41,640 bases of DNA from the NCBI GenBank assembly GCA_025360585.1, contig JANYBW010000032.1, forward strand, positions 1 through 41,640. Reading direction: 5' to 3'. Under the pieces are notes generated by a model, which made no database searches, was not told where the DNA came from, and saw nothing but the letters and a program-made list of their open reading frames with translations. The number at the start of each line of letters is the position of its first letter. The stretch's first letter is position 1. Of the stretch, positions 26,520 through 34,614 are shown one piece after another. The position numbers were made by a program, and so were the translations under genes. The stretch comes from Actinomycetes bacterium (GTDB lineage Bacteria; Actinomycetota; Acidimicrobiia; IMCC26256; PALSA-610).

Positions 26520-27541
26520 GCGATCACTCCCTCACCGACCAGCAGCCCGGCGACCAGCAGCCCGCCGACCAGCAGCCCGGCGACCAGCAGATGGTTGACC
26601 CGCAATTGGGCGCTGGTGCCGACGGTCAGCCCACGGAACCAAATTTTCACTCCGGTTTCGTGACCCTGTTCGGCCGCCCCAATGTTGGTAAATCGACCTT
26701 GGTCAACGCGATGGTGGGCACCAAGGTCACGATCGTTTCGGATAAACCGCAAACCACGAGAACGACGGTGCGCGGTGTGCGGACCAGGCCCGATCACCAG
26801 ATGGTGTTCCTCGATACCCCAGGCGTACATCGTCCGCGCACGTTGCTGGGCGAACGCACGAACCAGCGAGCGATTGAGTCGCTGGCGGCAACCGATGTCG
26901 TGTGTTTCTTGGTGGAAGCAAATACCCAAATCGGCCCGGGTGATCGTTTCGTTGCCGATCTCGTCCATAAATCGGACGCCGTTTCGCGGATCGCAGTCTT
27001 GAACAAGGTCGATCTGGCAACCCACGACCAAATCGGTGAACATCTCGGTCTGCTCGGCAGCGGCGAACTTGGCGTATTCGATGCCTATGTGCCGATATCG
27101 GCGCAAACCGGCGAGAATGTAGATGCGTTGCTGGGCGAACTTCTCGCGAAGCTGCCCATCGGCCCGCAGTATTACCCCGATGGCATGATCAGCGATCAGC
27201 CGGAGGCATTTTTGGCTGCGGAGTTGGTACGCGAACAGCTCCTCGAAGGCGCTCGTGATGAGTTGCCGCACTCGATCACCGTCACCGTCACCGAAGTCGA
27301 AGAACGGGTTGCCAAAAATGGCGATGCGGTGTTGGCAATGCGCGCCGTCATTCGCGTGGAGCGCGATTCCCAAAAGGGCATCGTGATCGGCCACAAAGGT
27401 GAGAACCTGAAACGAGCGGGAACGGGCGCGCGCATCGAGCTTGAACGCCTCTTGGGCATCAAGGTGCACCTCGAAACCCATGTGCGTGTCGATCCTGATT
27501 GGCAACGTAAAGCCCACGCGCTCGATCGACTTGGCTACTAA
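26516..27541 (+). CDS. era: GTPase Era (16S rRNA binding, 30S assembly)
   Basis: 341 aa, starting at the ATG that overlaps the previous stop. G1 GRPNVGKS (53-60), G3 DTPG and G4 NKVD are present. The KH domain at the C-terminus contains GIVIGHKGENLKRAGTGAR and ends WQRKAHALDRLGY. Era binds the 16S 3' end during 30S maturation. The protein has about 40 extra residues before the first strand, made of a fivefold-residue repeat (DQQPG/DQQPA) coded by a 15-bp tandem DNA repeat. This is an unconserved Gln-rich tail. The upstream ATG is kept because the overlap with the preceding gene is typical and no other ATG or GTG serves better. Confidence 0.97.
   Translation: MSDHSLTDQQPGDQQPADQQPGDQQMVDPQLGAGADGQPTEPNFHSGFVTLFGRPNVGKSTLVNAMVGTKVTIVSDKPQTTRTTVRGVRTRPDHQMVFLDTPGVHRPRTLLGERTNQRAIESLAATDVVCFLVEANTQIGPGDRFVADLVHKSDAVSRIAVLNKVDLATHDQIGEHLGLLGSGELGVFDAYVPISAQTGENVDALLGELLAKLPIGPQYYPDGMISDQPEAFLAAELVREQLLEGARDELPHSITVTVTEVEERVAKNGDAVLAMRAVIRVERDSQKGIVIGHKGENLKRAGTGARIELERLLGIKVHLETHVRVDPDWQRKAHALDRLGY
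26537..26590 (+). repeat. 15-bp tandem repeat in the 5' end of era
   Basis: Units gaccagcagcccggc begin at 26537, 26552 and 26567, with a partial copy at 26582. The in-frame translation is DQQPG/DQQPA. Differences between copies are single bases, so the expansion looks recent. Confidence 0.95.
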
Positions 27542-27642
27542 TTCCCCTTCTGCGCACTGTTGCCATATAGAGTCCCCAAACCACGCGAAACCGTTCACCA
27601 CAGCCACGCTCACGGCCTTAGGCCCGAGCCCGGAGAGGTCTG

Positions 27643-28815
27643 ATGTTGCAAGCAAAAATGCGGCGCGGTCGTCCAATGAAACTCAAGGCATTGTTGGTGC
27701 TTGGGGTAGTCGCTGCGGCCGGTTGCGGAGCAAGCACCAATACCCAGTCGACGTTCGAGCCGCACGGCAAAATCGCCCGTGACGACAAGAATATTTTCAT
27801 GGGTTTCTTCTGGGTCGCTGCGGTTATCGGTGTCCTCATTTGCCTCGCGGTCGTGTTCGCGGCGATTCGTTTTCGCGAACGTCCCGGTAACGAAAATCCG
27901 AAACAGATTCACGGACACACCCAGTTAGAAATTGCTTGGACGATCTTGCCGGCGCTGATCCTCACCGTCATGGGTGTCTTTACCGTCTCGATGATTTGGG
28001 ATCAGGCAGCTAAGCCTGCAGGAGCCATGGAAATTACGGTTACGGGCAAGCAGTGGTGGTGGCAATTCCAGTACACCAAAGTCGATGGCCAGACCAAGCA
28101 GGTCGTGACCGCGAACGAACTGCACATTCCTGCCGGTAAACCGATCTGGCTCACGCTTAAATCCGACAATGTGAACCACTCGTTTTGGATTCCGGCCTTG
28201 GCCGGCAAGAAAGACAACATCGATGGCCACCTCAACAACATCCAGATGATCGCTGATATCGATTTGTTGAAACAGCCCGAATCGAAGCGTTGGTTCGATG
28301 GGCAGTGCGCGCAGTATTGCGGCTTGAGCCACGCGGATATGCGCGTCAAAGCCAAAGTCGACACCGACGACGAATTTAAAACGTGGTACGCCAGCCAACT
28401 CACCAGCTGGACGAGTGATGCCGTCGCGAAGTTCAAAAAATGGGACGACATCTACACCTGTTCGAGCTGTCACTACATCCAAGGTCTCGCCAAGGACAAC
28501 ACCGATGCCAAAGTGCAAAGCGGCGAGGCACCTGTGCCGATTAACCGGGGCCCAAACCTCACGCACCTTGCAGACCGCACGTCGTTCGCGGGCGCGAAGT
28601 ACGCACTCACGCTCGACAATCTCACCCAATGGATTTACGACGCGCAGGCGCATTCTGCTGGCGAGTTCGGCAAGCCTATGGAATGCCCGAACTATCAAAA
28701 AGACAAAGTGTTGTGTGTTGGCATGCCAGCATTCAAGGACTGGCCGGGCCACAAGATGACGATGGCCGAAGCCAAAGAAATTGCACAGTTCCTCTTAGAT
28801 CAAAAGAGTACATAG
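27643..28815 (+). CDS. ctaC: Cytochrome c oxidase subunit II with fused cytochrome c domain (caa3-type)
   Basis: 390 aa. ATG at 27643 with ggagagg upstream. A lipoprotein-like signal ends AAAGC. Two transmembrane helices follow (FFWVAAVIGVLICLAVVFAAI and WTILPALILTVMGVFTVSMIW). The periplasmic cupredoxin domain holds the dinuclear CuA site, with Cys222, Cys226, His230 and Met233 in CAQYCGLSHADM and WWWQFQY upstream. A C-terminal class I cytochrome c domain has the haem-c motif CSSCH (273-277) and a distal Met in GMPAFKDW. This receives electrons directly, as in caa3 oxidases, and passes them to subunit I. First gene of the ctaC-ctaG operon. The 101 bases upstream hold its promoter, but no clear -35/-10 pair is seen. 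Confidence 0.95.
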   Translation: MLQAKMRRGRPMKLKALLVLGVVAAAGCGASTNTQSTFEPHGKIARDDKNIFMGFFWVAAVIGVLICLAVVFAAIRFRERPGNENPKQIHGHTQLEIAWTILPALILTVMGVFTVSMIWDQAAKPAGAMEITVTGKQWWWQFQYTKVDGQTKQVVTANELHIPAGKPIWLTLKSDNVNHSFWIPALAGKKDNIDGHLNNIQMIADIDLLKQPESKRWFDGQCAQYCGLSHADMRVKAKVDTDDEFKTWYASQLTSWTSDAVAKFKKWDDIYTCSSCHYIQGLAKDNTDAKVQSGEAPVPINRGPNLTHLADRTSFAGAKYALTLDNLTQWIYDAQAHSAGEFGKPMECPNYQKDKVLCVGMPAFKDWPGHKMTMAEAKEIAQFLLDQKST

Positions 28816-28852
28816 TTATGTCCGCCACGAACCGTTGTTTCGGAGAACGCCA

Positions 28853-30757
28853 ATGACCACGGTTGAACACTCGGCAGTGATCGCGCAGCCTCGGCCGCTC
28901 CTTGCTCGCCCGACAAAAACCAGCGGCTGGACCAGCTGGTTCACCACGATCGATCACAAAAAAATCGGCATCATGTACGGCGCGACTGCGCTGATATTTT
29001 TGGTGGCTGGTGGGATCGAAGCGTTGTTGATTCGCTTGCAGCTGTGGCGCCCCAACGGCACCATCTTGACCGCGGCCACCTACAACCAGCTCTTCACGAT
29101 GCACGGCACCACGATGGTGTTTCTTGTCGGGATGCCGCTCGCGGTTGCCTTCGGTAATTTTCTCGTGCCATTGATGATTGGTGCTCGCGACGTTGCCTTC
29201 CCGCGCATCAATATGCTCGGTTACTGGGTCTTTTTGTTCGGTGGCATTTTCTTGTATTCGAGCTTCTTGTTCGGCTCGGCCCCCAACGGTGGTTGGTTCG
29301 GGTATACGCCGCTGACGTCCACACCGCTCGCGCACGGTTTCCTGCCGAGTCGCGGCCCCGATTTTTGGGCCGTTGGCTTGATCATGCTCGGTATCGGATC
29401 GGTGACATCCGGAGTCAACTTCATCGTCACAATTCTCAACATGCGCGCGCCGGGTATGACCTTGCTGCGTATGCCGGTGTTTGTCTGGATGACCTTCATC
29501 ATCGCGATGCTCACGTTGTTCGCACTGCCGCCGGTGACTGCGGCGTTGATCCAGGTCTACATGGATCGCAACTTCGGCACGAACTTCTTTAACGCCGCGC
29601 AAGGTGGCGACCCGCTGCTGTATCAGCATCTCTTTTGGCTGTTCGGTCATCCTGAGGTGTACATCTTGATTCTGCCGGGCATGGGCATCGTCTCTGAGAC
29701 CCTTCCGGTGTTTAGCCGCAAGCCGTTGTTCGGTGCCCGTGTCGTTGTGATGTCGGGTATCGCGATCGGTTTCGTTGGCTGGGGTGTGTGGGTGCACCAC
29801 ATGTACGCGACTGGCCTCGGACCGGCAACGACCACGGGTTTCGGTATCGCCACTATGGCGATCGCGGTTCCGACCGGTGTGAAGATCTTCAATTGGCTCG
29901 GCACCGTCTGGGGTGGAGCCGTTCGGCTCACCACCTCGATGCTGTTTTCGCTTGGCTTTATCGCGATGTTTACCCTCGGAGGCCTTTCGGGAGTCATGCA
30001 CTCGATCGTGCCGTCGAATGCACAACAACACGACACGTACTTCGTGGTCGCCCACTTCCACTACGTGCTCTTCGGTGGGTTGGTGTTCGCTATCTTCAGT
30101 GGCTTCTACTACTGGTGGCCGAAAGCCTTCGGACATTTCTTGTCGGAGAAGATGGGCAAGATCAACTTCTGGCTCTTGTTCATTGGCTTCAACCTCACCT
30201 TCTTTCCAATGCATATCGTGGGGTTGCAAGGGATGCCTCGGCGTACCTACACCTACGGCGCGGGTCACGGTTGGGAACTCCTCAATCAGATGGAAACGGT
30301 CGGCGCATTCATCATTGCGCTCTCGGTACTCGTGTTCTTTGTGAATGTGATTGCCAGCCGCATACGCAACGATGTCGCACCTGCTGATCCGTGGGATGGC
30401 CGCACGTTGGAGTGGAGCATTCCTTCACCAGTGCCGGCGTACAACTTCTTAGAAATCCCCGAAGTTCACGAGTTCGATGATTTCTGGCACAAGAAGTACA
30501 CCGAAGATGAAGAAGGCCGGTTGGTCCGTTTGCCATCGGGCGGCAGCGATGCCGGGCAACACGAAGTAAGCGACGGCTCGCACATTCACTTGCCGTCGCC
30601 GTCGTATTGGCCGATGGTGTTCGCGCTCGGTCTGCCGATTTCGGGTTACGGCTTCGTGTTTAAAAATTGGCTGCTCGTCGGAGTGGGCGTGGCAGTGTTG
30701 ATGTTTGGTTTGACGGCCTGGCTCATCGAGCCCGACACGGCGCACGAGGATCACTGA
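28853..30757 (+). CDS. ctaD: Cytochrome c oxidase subunit I
   Basis: 634 aa from the ATG at 28853 (ggaga upstream). A TTG at 28835 is an unlikely alternative. The catalytic haem-copper subunit. The cross-linked His-Tyr pair is in FGHPEVY with the proton-channel Glu. The CuB His pair is in VHHMYATG. The K-channel Lys is in VPTGVKIFNW. The D-channel entry Asp is in ARDVAFPRIN, and the haem His region is HFHYVLFGG. These mark an A-type proton-pumping oxidase. A C-terminal extension with two further hydrophobic helices (PMVFALGLPISGYGF and LLVGVGVAVLMFGLTAWLI) resembles the fused tail of many actinobacterial subunits I. Its stop overlaps the subunit III start (tgatg). Confidence 0.97.
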   Translation: MTTVEHSAVIAQPRPLLARPTKTSGWTSWFTTIDHKKIGIMYGATALIFLVAGGIEALLIRLQLWRPNGTILTAATYNQLFTMHGTTMVFLVGMPLAVAFGNFLVPLMIGARDVAFPRINMLGYWVFLFGGIFLYSSFLFGSAPNGGWFGYTPLTSTPLAHGFLPSRGPDFWAVGLIMLGIGSVTSGVNFIVTILNMRAPGMTLLRMPVFVWMTFIIAMLTLFALPPVTAALIQVYMDRNFGTNFFNAAQGGDPLLYQHLFWLFGHPEVYILILPGMGIVSETLPVFSRKPLFGARVVVMSGIAIGFVGWGVWVHHMYATGLGPATTTGFGIATMAIAVPTGVKIFNWLGTVWGGAVRLTTSMLFSLGFIAMFTLGGLSGVMHSIVPSNAQQHDTYFVVAHFHYVLFGGLVFAIFSGFYYWWPKAFGHFLSEKMGKINFWLLFIGFNLTFFPMHIVGLQGMPRRTYTYGAGHGWELLNQMETVGAFIIALSVLVFFVNVIASRIRNDVAPADPWDGRTLEWSIPSPVPAYNFLEIPEVHEFDDFWHKKYTEDEEGRLVRLPSGGSDAGQHEVSDGSHIHLPSPSYWPMVFALGLPISGYGFVFKNWLLVGVGVAVLMFGLTAWLIEPDTAHEDH

Positions 30758-31449
30758 TGACTGCGGTAGCCGAAGAAGCTCCAGCCCTCGGAGCTGGTCA
30801 CGATGGTGGTGGTCATGACGGTGCTGGTCACGATGGCAGTGATCACGGCCACACGACCAACACGGGCGTATCGAACACCAAGCTCGCGATCTGGGCGTTT
30901 TTGTCATCAGAGTGCTTGTTCTTTGGATCGTTCATCGCTTCGTACTTGCTCTACCGCGGCCGTGACACGAACTTCCAAAAAGCTGGTCTGATCAAGACCG
31001 CGTTTAAACCGCAAGAGCTGTTCAACATTCCGTTCACGTCGGCGACCTCGTTCATCTTGTTGATGAGTTCGCTTACGATGGTGCTTGCACTCGCAGCTCT
31101 GCAACGCGGGGACGAGCGACGGTTCCGGATCTGGATTGCCTCGACCGCGCTGTTCGGCCTCACCTTTATTTCCGGTCAGGTCTTTGAGTTCACCGAGTTC
31201 TATCAAAAGGGCTTGCGGCTCAGCAGCGGCACGTTCGGCAGCACGTTTTTCGTGATGACCGGTCTGCACGGCGCGCACGTCACGGTCGGAATCTTTTGGC
31301 TGTTGTCGTTGTACCAACGGTCCTTGCAGGGCAAGCTCGGCCCGGAAAAAGCCGAAGCCGTCGAGGTCGCTGGGCTCTACTGGCACTTCGTCGACATCGT
31401 GTGGATTCTGATTTTTACCGTCGTCTATCTCGTTCCGTACCACAAGTGA
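30757..31449 (+). CDS. ctaE: Cytochrome c oxidase subunit III with His-rich N-terminus
   Basis: 230 aa from the ATG at 30757. COX3 signatures are AIWAFLSSECLFFGSFIASYLLY-like start, GLHGAHVTVGIFWLL and the ending GLYWHFVDIVWILIFTVVYLVPY. Subunit III stabilises the proton-pumping core. Residues about 9-30 are an unconserved His/Asp/Gly repeat (GHDGGGHDGAGHDG) coded by 15-bp DNA units. A His-rich stretch could bind copper or nickel, which is an inference. It is translationally coupled to ctaD by a one-base overlap. Confidence 0.95.
   Translation: MTAVAEEAPALGAGHDGGGHDGAGHDGSDHGHTTNTGVSNTKLAIWAFLSSECLFFGSFIASYLLYRGRDTNFQKAGLIKTAFKPQELFNIPFTSATSFILLMSSLTMVLALAALQRGDERRFRIWIASTALFGLTFISGQVFEFTEFYQKGLRLSSGTFGSTFFVMTGLHGAHVTVGIFWLLSLYQRSLQGKLGPEKAEAVEVAGLYWHFVDIVWILIFTVVYLVPYHK
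30793..30852 (+). repeat. 15-bp repeat coding a His-Asp-Gly tract in ctaE
   Basis: Four degenerate 15-base units begin at 30793, 30808, 30823 and 30838 (gctggtcacgatggt and variants). They translate as AGHDG, GGHDG, AGHDG and SDHGH. The unit length equals that of the era repeat but the sequence differs. Confidence 0.85.
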
Positions 31450-31464
31450 TCGCGTGAGGACTGC

Positions 31465-31857
31465 GTGAGTACCAGCACTGATCTCATCATCGCCCAAGAC
31501 CATGGCGCGCTCGTTCCCGCGACTGATGCGGCGGTCGAACACGCGGGTGAACACAATCATCCGGGGCCGCGCCAATACGTGATGATCGCCGTGATCCTCG
31601 TGGTGATCACGGGCATCGAAGTTGGGATGTCCTATCTCGACGGCCACATGAACTCCACTGCACTTATCGCGATGTTGCTCGGGGCGGCCGCGGTGAAATT
31701 CGTGCTCGTCGTTGCTTGGTTCATGCACTTGAAGACCGACAGCAAGATTCTGCGCCGCTTCTTCATCATGGGATTCTTTGGTGCGACCTTGCTGTTTTTC
31801 ATCATCATGCTGGTCTTGCACGGGATGCAGAACTCCTACAACCTCCCAACGCGCTGA
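31465..31857 (+). CDS. Cytochrome c oxidase subunit IV, prokaryotic type
   Basis: 130 aa from the GTG at 31465, with gtgagg upstream. Three transmembrane helices are visible (YVMIAVILVVITGIEVGMSYL, ALIAMLLGAAAVKFVLVVAWFMHL and FFIMGFFGATLLFFIIMLVLHG). The pattern AAAVKFVLVVAWFMHLK is the signature of the small COX4_pro subunits (CtaF/CaaD). Its position directly after subunit III confirms it. A hydrophilic, His-containing N-terminus precedes the helices. It probably supports oxidase assembly. Confidence 0.93.
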   Translation: MSTSTDLIIAQDHGALVPATDAAVEHAGEHNHPGPRQYVMIAVILVVITGIEVGMSYLDGHMNSTALIAMLLGAAAVKFVLVVAWFMHLKTDSKILRRFFIMGFFGATLLFFIIMLVLHGMQNSYNLPTR

Positions 31858-31859
31858 GC

Positions 31860-32735
31860 ATGATTGCGGTTGCCCGCGTCGGATTTCCTGCCTGGCAGGC
31901 GCATCCTGAAGTGTGGCTGATCGTTGGCTTAGTGACCGCGGGCTACTTCATTGCAGTACAGCGAGTCGGGCCGTTGCTGGTTGCGCCCGGGAATGCGGTT
32001 GTGCAGCGGCGCCACGTGGTGAGTTTTGCGTTGGCGATCGGCGCGTTGTGGCTTGCCTCCGATTATCCCGTGCACGATTTGGCCGAGCGCTACCTGTTCA
32101 GCGTGCATATGACCCAACATCTGCTGTACTCGATGGTCGTTGCGCCCCTGCTGATCCGCGCGTCACCGGCGTGGCTGGTCCGCTGGATAATGCAACGGCT
32201 TCACGCGCTGCGATTCGTGCAAACCCTCACTCGGTTCTTTCCCGCGGTGTTGTTGTTCAACGTTGTGCTTGCGGTCACACACATTCCAGCCGTCGTGTCC
32301 GCGGGGCTCAACAATGGCTTCACGCATGTTGGCCTGCACAGTTTGATCTTGGGTTCGGGGATCATCTTGTGGATGCCGGTACTGTCGCCGATCGCGGAAG
32401 TGCCGCGGTTTTCGCCGCCACTACAGATGCTCTATCTATTTTTGCAATCGGTGTTGCCCACGATCCCTGCCGCGTTTTTGGCCTACGGCGATCATGCGGT
32501 CTACCGGGACTATGAGAAGTTCGATCGGCTCTGGGGTATCTCCGTGCATACCGATCAGATCGTGGCAGGATTGCTCATGAAAACCGGCGCAGGTCTCATG
32601 TTGTGGATCGTGATCGCTATCGTGTTCTTTCGGTGGTTCGCCGCTGAAGAAGGCCCCGTGCGCCGTCCTCGTTCCACTGTTCTACCCACATCAGTCGAAA
32701 TCGACCGAGACCTTTTGGGGTTATCTCAACCATGA
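31860..32735 (+). CDS. ctaG: Caa3-type oxidase assembly factor CtaG
   Basis: 291 aa with seven or so hydrophobic helices. Family marks of the caa3_CtaG proteins include HMTQHLLYSMVVAPLLI, NVVLAVTHIPAV and GLHSLILGSGIILWMPVLSP. His residues in membrane helices suggest copper handling, since related proteins help metallate CuB. ATG at 31860, two bases after the subunit IV stop. It overlaps the next gene by 4 bases (atga). Confidence 0.88.
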   Translation: MIAVARVGFPAWQAHPEVWLIVGLVTAGYFIAVQRVGPLLVAPGNAVVQRRHVVSFALAIGALWLASDYPVHDLAERYLFSVHMTQHLLYSMVVAPLLIRASPAWLVRWIMQRLHALRFVQTLTRFFPAVLLFNVVLAVTHIPAVVSAGLNNGFTHVGLHSLILGSGIILWMPVLSPIAEVPRFSPPLQMLYLFLQSVLPTIPAAFLAYGDHAVYRDYEKFDRLWGISVHTDQIVAGLLMKTGAGLMLWIVIAIVFFRWFAAEEGPVRRPRSTVLPTSVEIDRDLLGLSQP

Positions 32736-33466
32736 CCGAAGATTCTGGAACCATGACCGAAGCAGCACCCGAGAGCGGCTCTGAAGAACACGCGATCGAG
32801 ACCGTTGATGTTGGTACCGGCACGCCTAAGAAATGGCACGAGCGCAGCACCGGGGGCCAGACCTACTTCGACCGATACTTCATGCCGTTACTGACGCCGC
32901 TCGTCGCGGTGTTGGGAATCCTCTTTTTTGTTCTGAACTTTTCGCGCGTACTGCTCGCTGGTAAGACCACGATCGCGATCATCGCGGCTTCGGTCTTGAC
33001 GGTCGCGATTCTGGCTGGCGCAGCTGCCCTGGCGAACGCTCCGAAGATGCGACCGCAATCACTTGCGGTATTCACGGCGGTGGCGTTGATGATCATTTCC
33101 GGCGCCGGGCTCATCTCCGTTGGGCACGCCAAAGAGAAAAAAGAAACCGTCAAACCGTGCGAACCAATCGCTCCGAAGCAAGCCACGGTCTTGCCGATTG
33201 TCGTGACGGGCGCCATTGCCCTGGATCCTGCGTTTGCCGCAACTGCCGGTTGTGTCGATATTCAATACTCCGGCCCCGACGGCGCGCATACCTTGGAGTT
33301 CATCGACGGACCGGGTGGCGTCACTCCGACGGGTCCGGTGCTGAAGAGCGGATCGAAGGGCAGCGCCGGAAATAGTTGGGCTTTCGAACTGCTGCCCGGC
33401 GTTTACAAAGTGCACTGCACGATTGCGGGACACGAAGCGATGAAGGCCACAATCACCGTCAAATAG
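32732..33466 (+). CDS. Membrane-anchored cupredoxin, last gene of the oxidase operon
   Basis: 244 aa. An acidic N-terminus is followed by three transmembrane helices (about 51-71, 78-101 and 110-131), then an exported domain of about 110 residues. The domain has a blue-copper ligand set: His186 in AHTLEF and Cys229, His234 and Met237 in HCTIAGHEAM (C-x4-H-x2-M), the plastocyanin-like pattern. It should hold a mononuclear type-1 copper outside the membrane. Start overlaps ctaG (atga), so it is co-expressed with the oxidase. It could donate electrons to ctaC or deliver copper. Neither role is shown. The three-helix anchor is less usual than a single anchor. Confidence 0.82.
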   Translation: MTEDSGTMTEAAPESGSEEHAIETVDVGTGTPKKWHERSTGGQTYFDRYFMPLLTPLVAVLGILFFVLNFSRVLLAGKTTIAIIAASVLTVAILAGAAALANAPKMRPQSLAVFTAVALMIISGAGLISVGHAKEKKETVKPCEPIAPKQATVLPIVVTGAIALDPAFAATAGCVDIQYSGPDGAHTLEFIDGPGGVTPTGPVLKSGSKGSAGNSWAFELLPGVYKVHCTIAGHEAMKATITVK

Positions 33467-33553
33467 CTGAACGTCTCAACGGCGTCACGATCGCTTGGCG
33501 CAGTGCGCTATTCGGTGCGCCGCTCGGCGTGTGAAACAAGTGTGGAGAAACGC

Positions 33554-33580
33554 TTGCAGTTGTTGATTTTCCGATACGGT
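33554..33580 (+). promoter_or_regulatory. Possible promoter in front of uppS
   Basis: TTGCAG (33554-33559) and TACGGT (33575-33580) with a short 15-base spacer. The -10-like box ends 7 bases before the GTG start and no Shine-Dalgarno sequence is seen, as expected of leaderless actinobacterial genes. Weak evidence. Confidence 0.25.
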
Positions 33581-33587
33581 CGCAGTT

Positions 33588-34316
33588 GTGGCATTGCCCC
33601 CAGGGATTGAACCCAAACACCTCCCGCAACACGTTGCGTTAGTCATGGACGGTAACGGCCGGTGGGCCCAACGTCGCGGTCTGAAACGCACCGACGGGCA
33701 TGCGGCTGGCGAAGAAGCGCTGTTCGACACGGTCGAAGGCGCGCTCACCCTCGGCGTTCCGTGGATGACGGTCTACGCGTTTTCTACCGAGAATTGGCGC
33801 CGTCCGATCGACGAAGTTCGTTACTTGATGAACTTTAACGAACGGATCCTGTTAGGGCGCCGCGATGAACTACACGCCAAAGGGGTGCGGGTGCGCTTCA
33901 TTGGGCGTCGCGGTGGGCGAGTGCCGGGCCGGGTGCGCCGTCATATCGAAGACACTGAAGCGATGACCGCGAAAAACCGCCGGCTCACGCTCACGTTCGC
34001 GTTCAATTACGGTGGGCGCGCCGAATTGGTCGACGGAATCCAGCGGCTCGCCGCCGATGCTCGGGATCGCAAGATCGATCCGGCGAAGGTCGATGAAAAG
34101 ATGATCCGCCGTTATCTGTACGCGCCCGATATGCCCGACCCTGATTTGCTGGTGCGGACCTCGGGTGAGTTTCGGATCTCGAATTATCTGTTGTGGGAAA
34201 TCGCCTATTCAGAGCTGTATTTCACCGAAACCCTCTGGCCCGATTTCCGACGCGAACACCTCTATGAGGCTGTGCGCGAGTTCCAAGCCCGAGAACGTCG
34301 CTTCGGCGCCATCTAA
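33588..34316 (+). CDS. uppS: Isoprenyl transferase (undecaprenyl/decaprenyl diphosphate synthase)
   Basis: 242 aa cis-prenyltransferase making the polyprenyl diphosphate lipid carrier for cell wall precursors. Family motifs are HVALVMDGNGRWAQRRG (catalytic Asp), YAFSTENWRRP, LTFAFNYGGRAELVDG, and DPDLLVRTSGEFRISNYLLWE with AYSELYFT and LWPDF. All are intact. The GTG at 33588 fits the usual N-terminus (LPQHVALVMDGNGRWA follows 14 residues later). The product chain length is not predictable by eye. The gene stands alone after the oxidase operon and is followed by hairpin repeats. Confidence 0.96.
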   Translation: MALPPGIEPKHLPQHVALVMDGNGRWAQRRGLKRTDGHAAGEEALFDTVEGALTLGVPWMTVYAFSTENWRRPIDEVRYLMNFNERILLGRRDELHAKGVRVRFIGRRGGRVPGRVRRHIEDTEAMTAKNRRLTLTFAFNYGGRAELVDGIQRLAADARDRKIDPAKVDEKMIRRYLYAPDMPDPDLLVRTSGEFRISNYLLWEIAYSELYFTETLWPDFRREHLYEAVREFQARERRFGAI

Positions 34317-34331
34317 ACCCGGTCCCCCGAA

Positions 34332-34433
34332 GTCGCGCTGGTCCCTGTGGCGAGCCTTGTGGGGCGTTTGGTAGTGACCAGGGTCGCGCTGGTCCCTGTG
34401 GCGAGCCTTGTGGGGCGTTTGGTAGTGACCAGG
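34332..34433 (-). repeat. Two tandem 51-bp hairpin repeats (copy set B, inverted relative to set A)
   Basis: Two identical units with a 51-base period (gtcgcgct at 34332 and 34383). Arms ctggtccct (34338-34346) and agtgaccag (34373-34381) pair with one mismatch, and the second unit repeats this. Read on the - strand, the unit has ggctcgcc, two bases, then agggaccag, the same end as set A at 4999-5100. Period, arms and this conserved half are shared, so both belong to one element family placed in opposite orientations. It lies just after the uppS stop. Confidence 0.85.
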
Positions 34434-34614
34434 AGTAGGAGTCGGGTAGTTACACTCTTGGGTATATGCGGGAGCAAAGTCAGCACAGGAGCGACGGACG
34501 AGCGATATGTGTGGCGTGCTCCTCGCCGCGCCGGAACGAAGGAAGCGTTTCGAAGTTCGGCGCAGCGGAGCAAGCCGAGTCGACCGACCGATTCAACCAG
34601 TAGGCGCAATCGGC
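34434..34614. other. Gap between the hairpin repeats and recO
   Basis: 181 bases with no convincing gene. A TACACT box (34451-34456) could be the -10 of the recO promoter, but its -35 partner is unclear (spacing 19). An upstream ATG (34507) in frame with recO would add a basic, unconserved tail and is not preferred. Confidence 0.3.

Noticed and set aside
26105-27676. Long antisense open frame (523 codons) opposite the CorC-type gene and era
   Set aside because: No recognisable domain, and it covers two conserved overlapping + strand genes.
28733-30268. Long antisense open frame (511 codons) opposite ctaD
   Set aside because: It is the shadow of ctaD produced by GC-rich codon use. The product is a Glu/Arg/His-rich composition with no family resemblance, while the + strand encodes a full subunit I with every catalytic motif.
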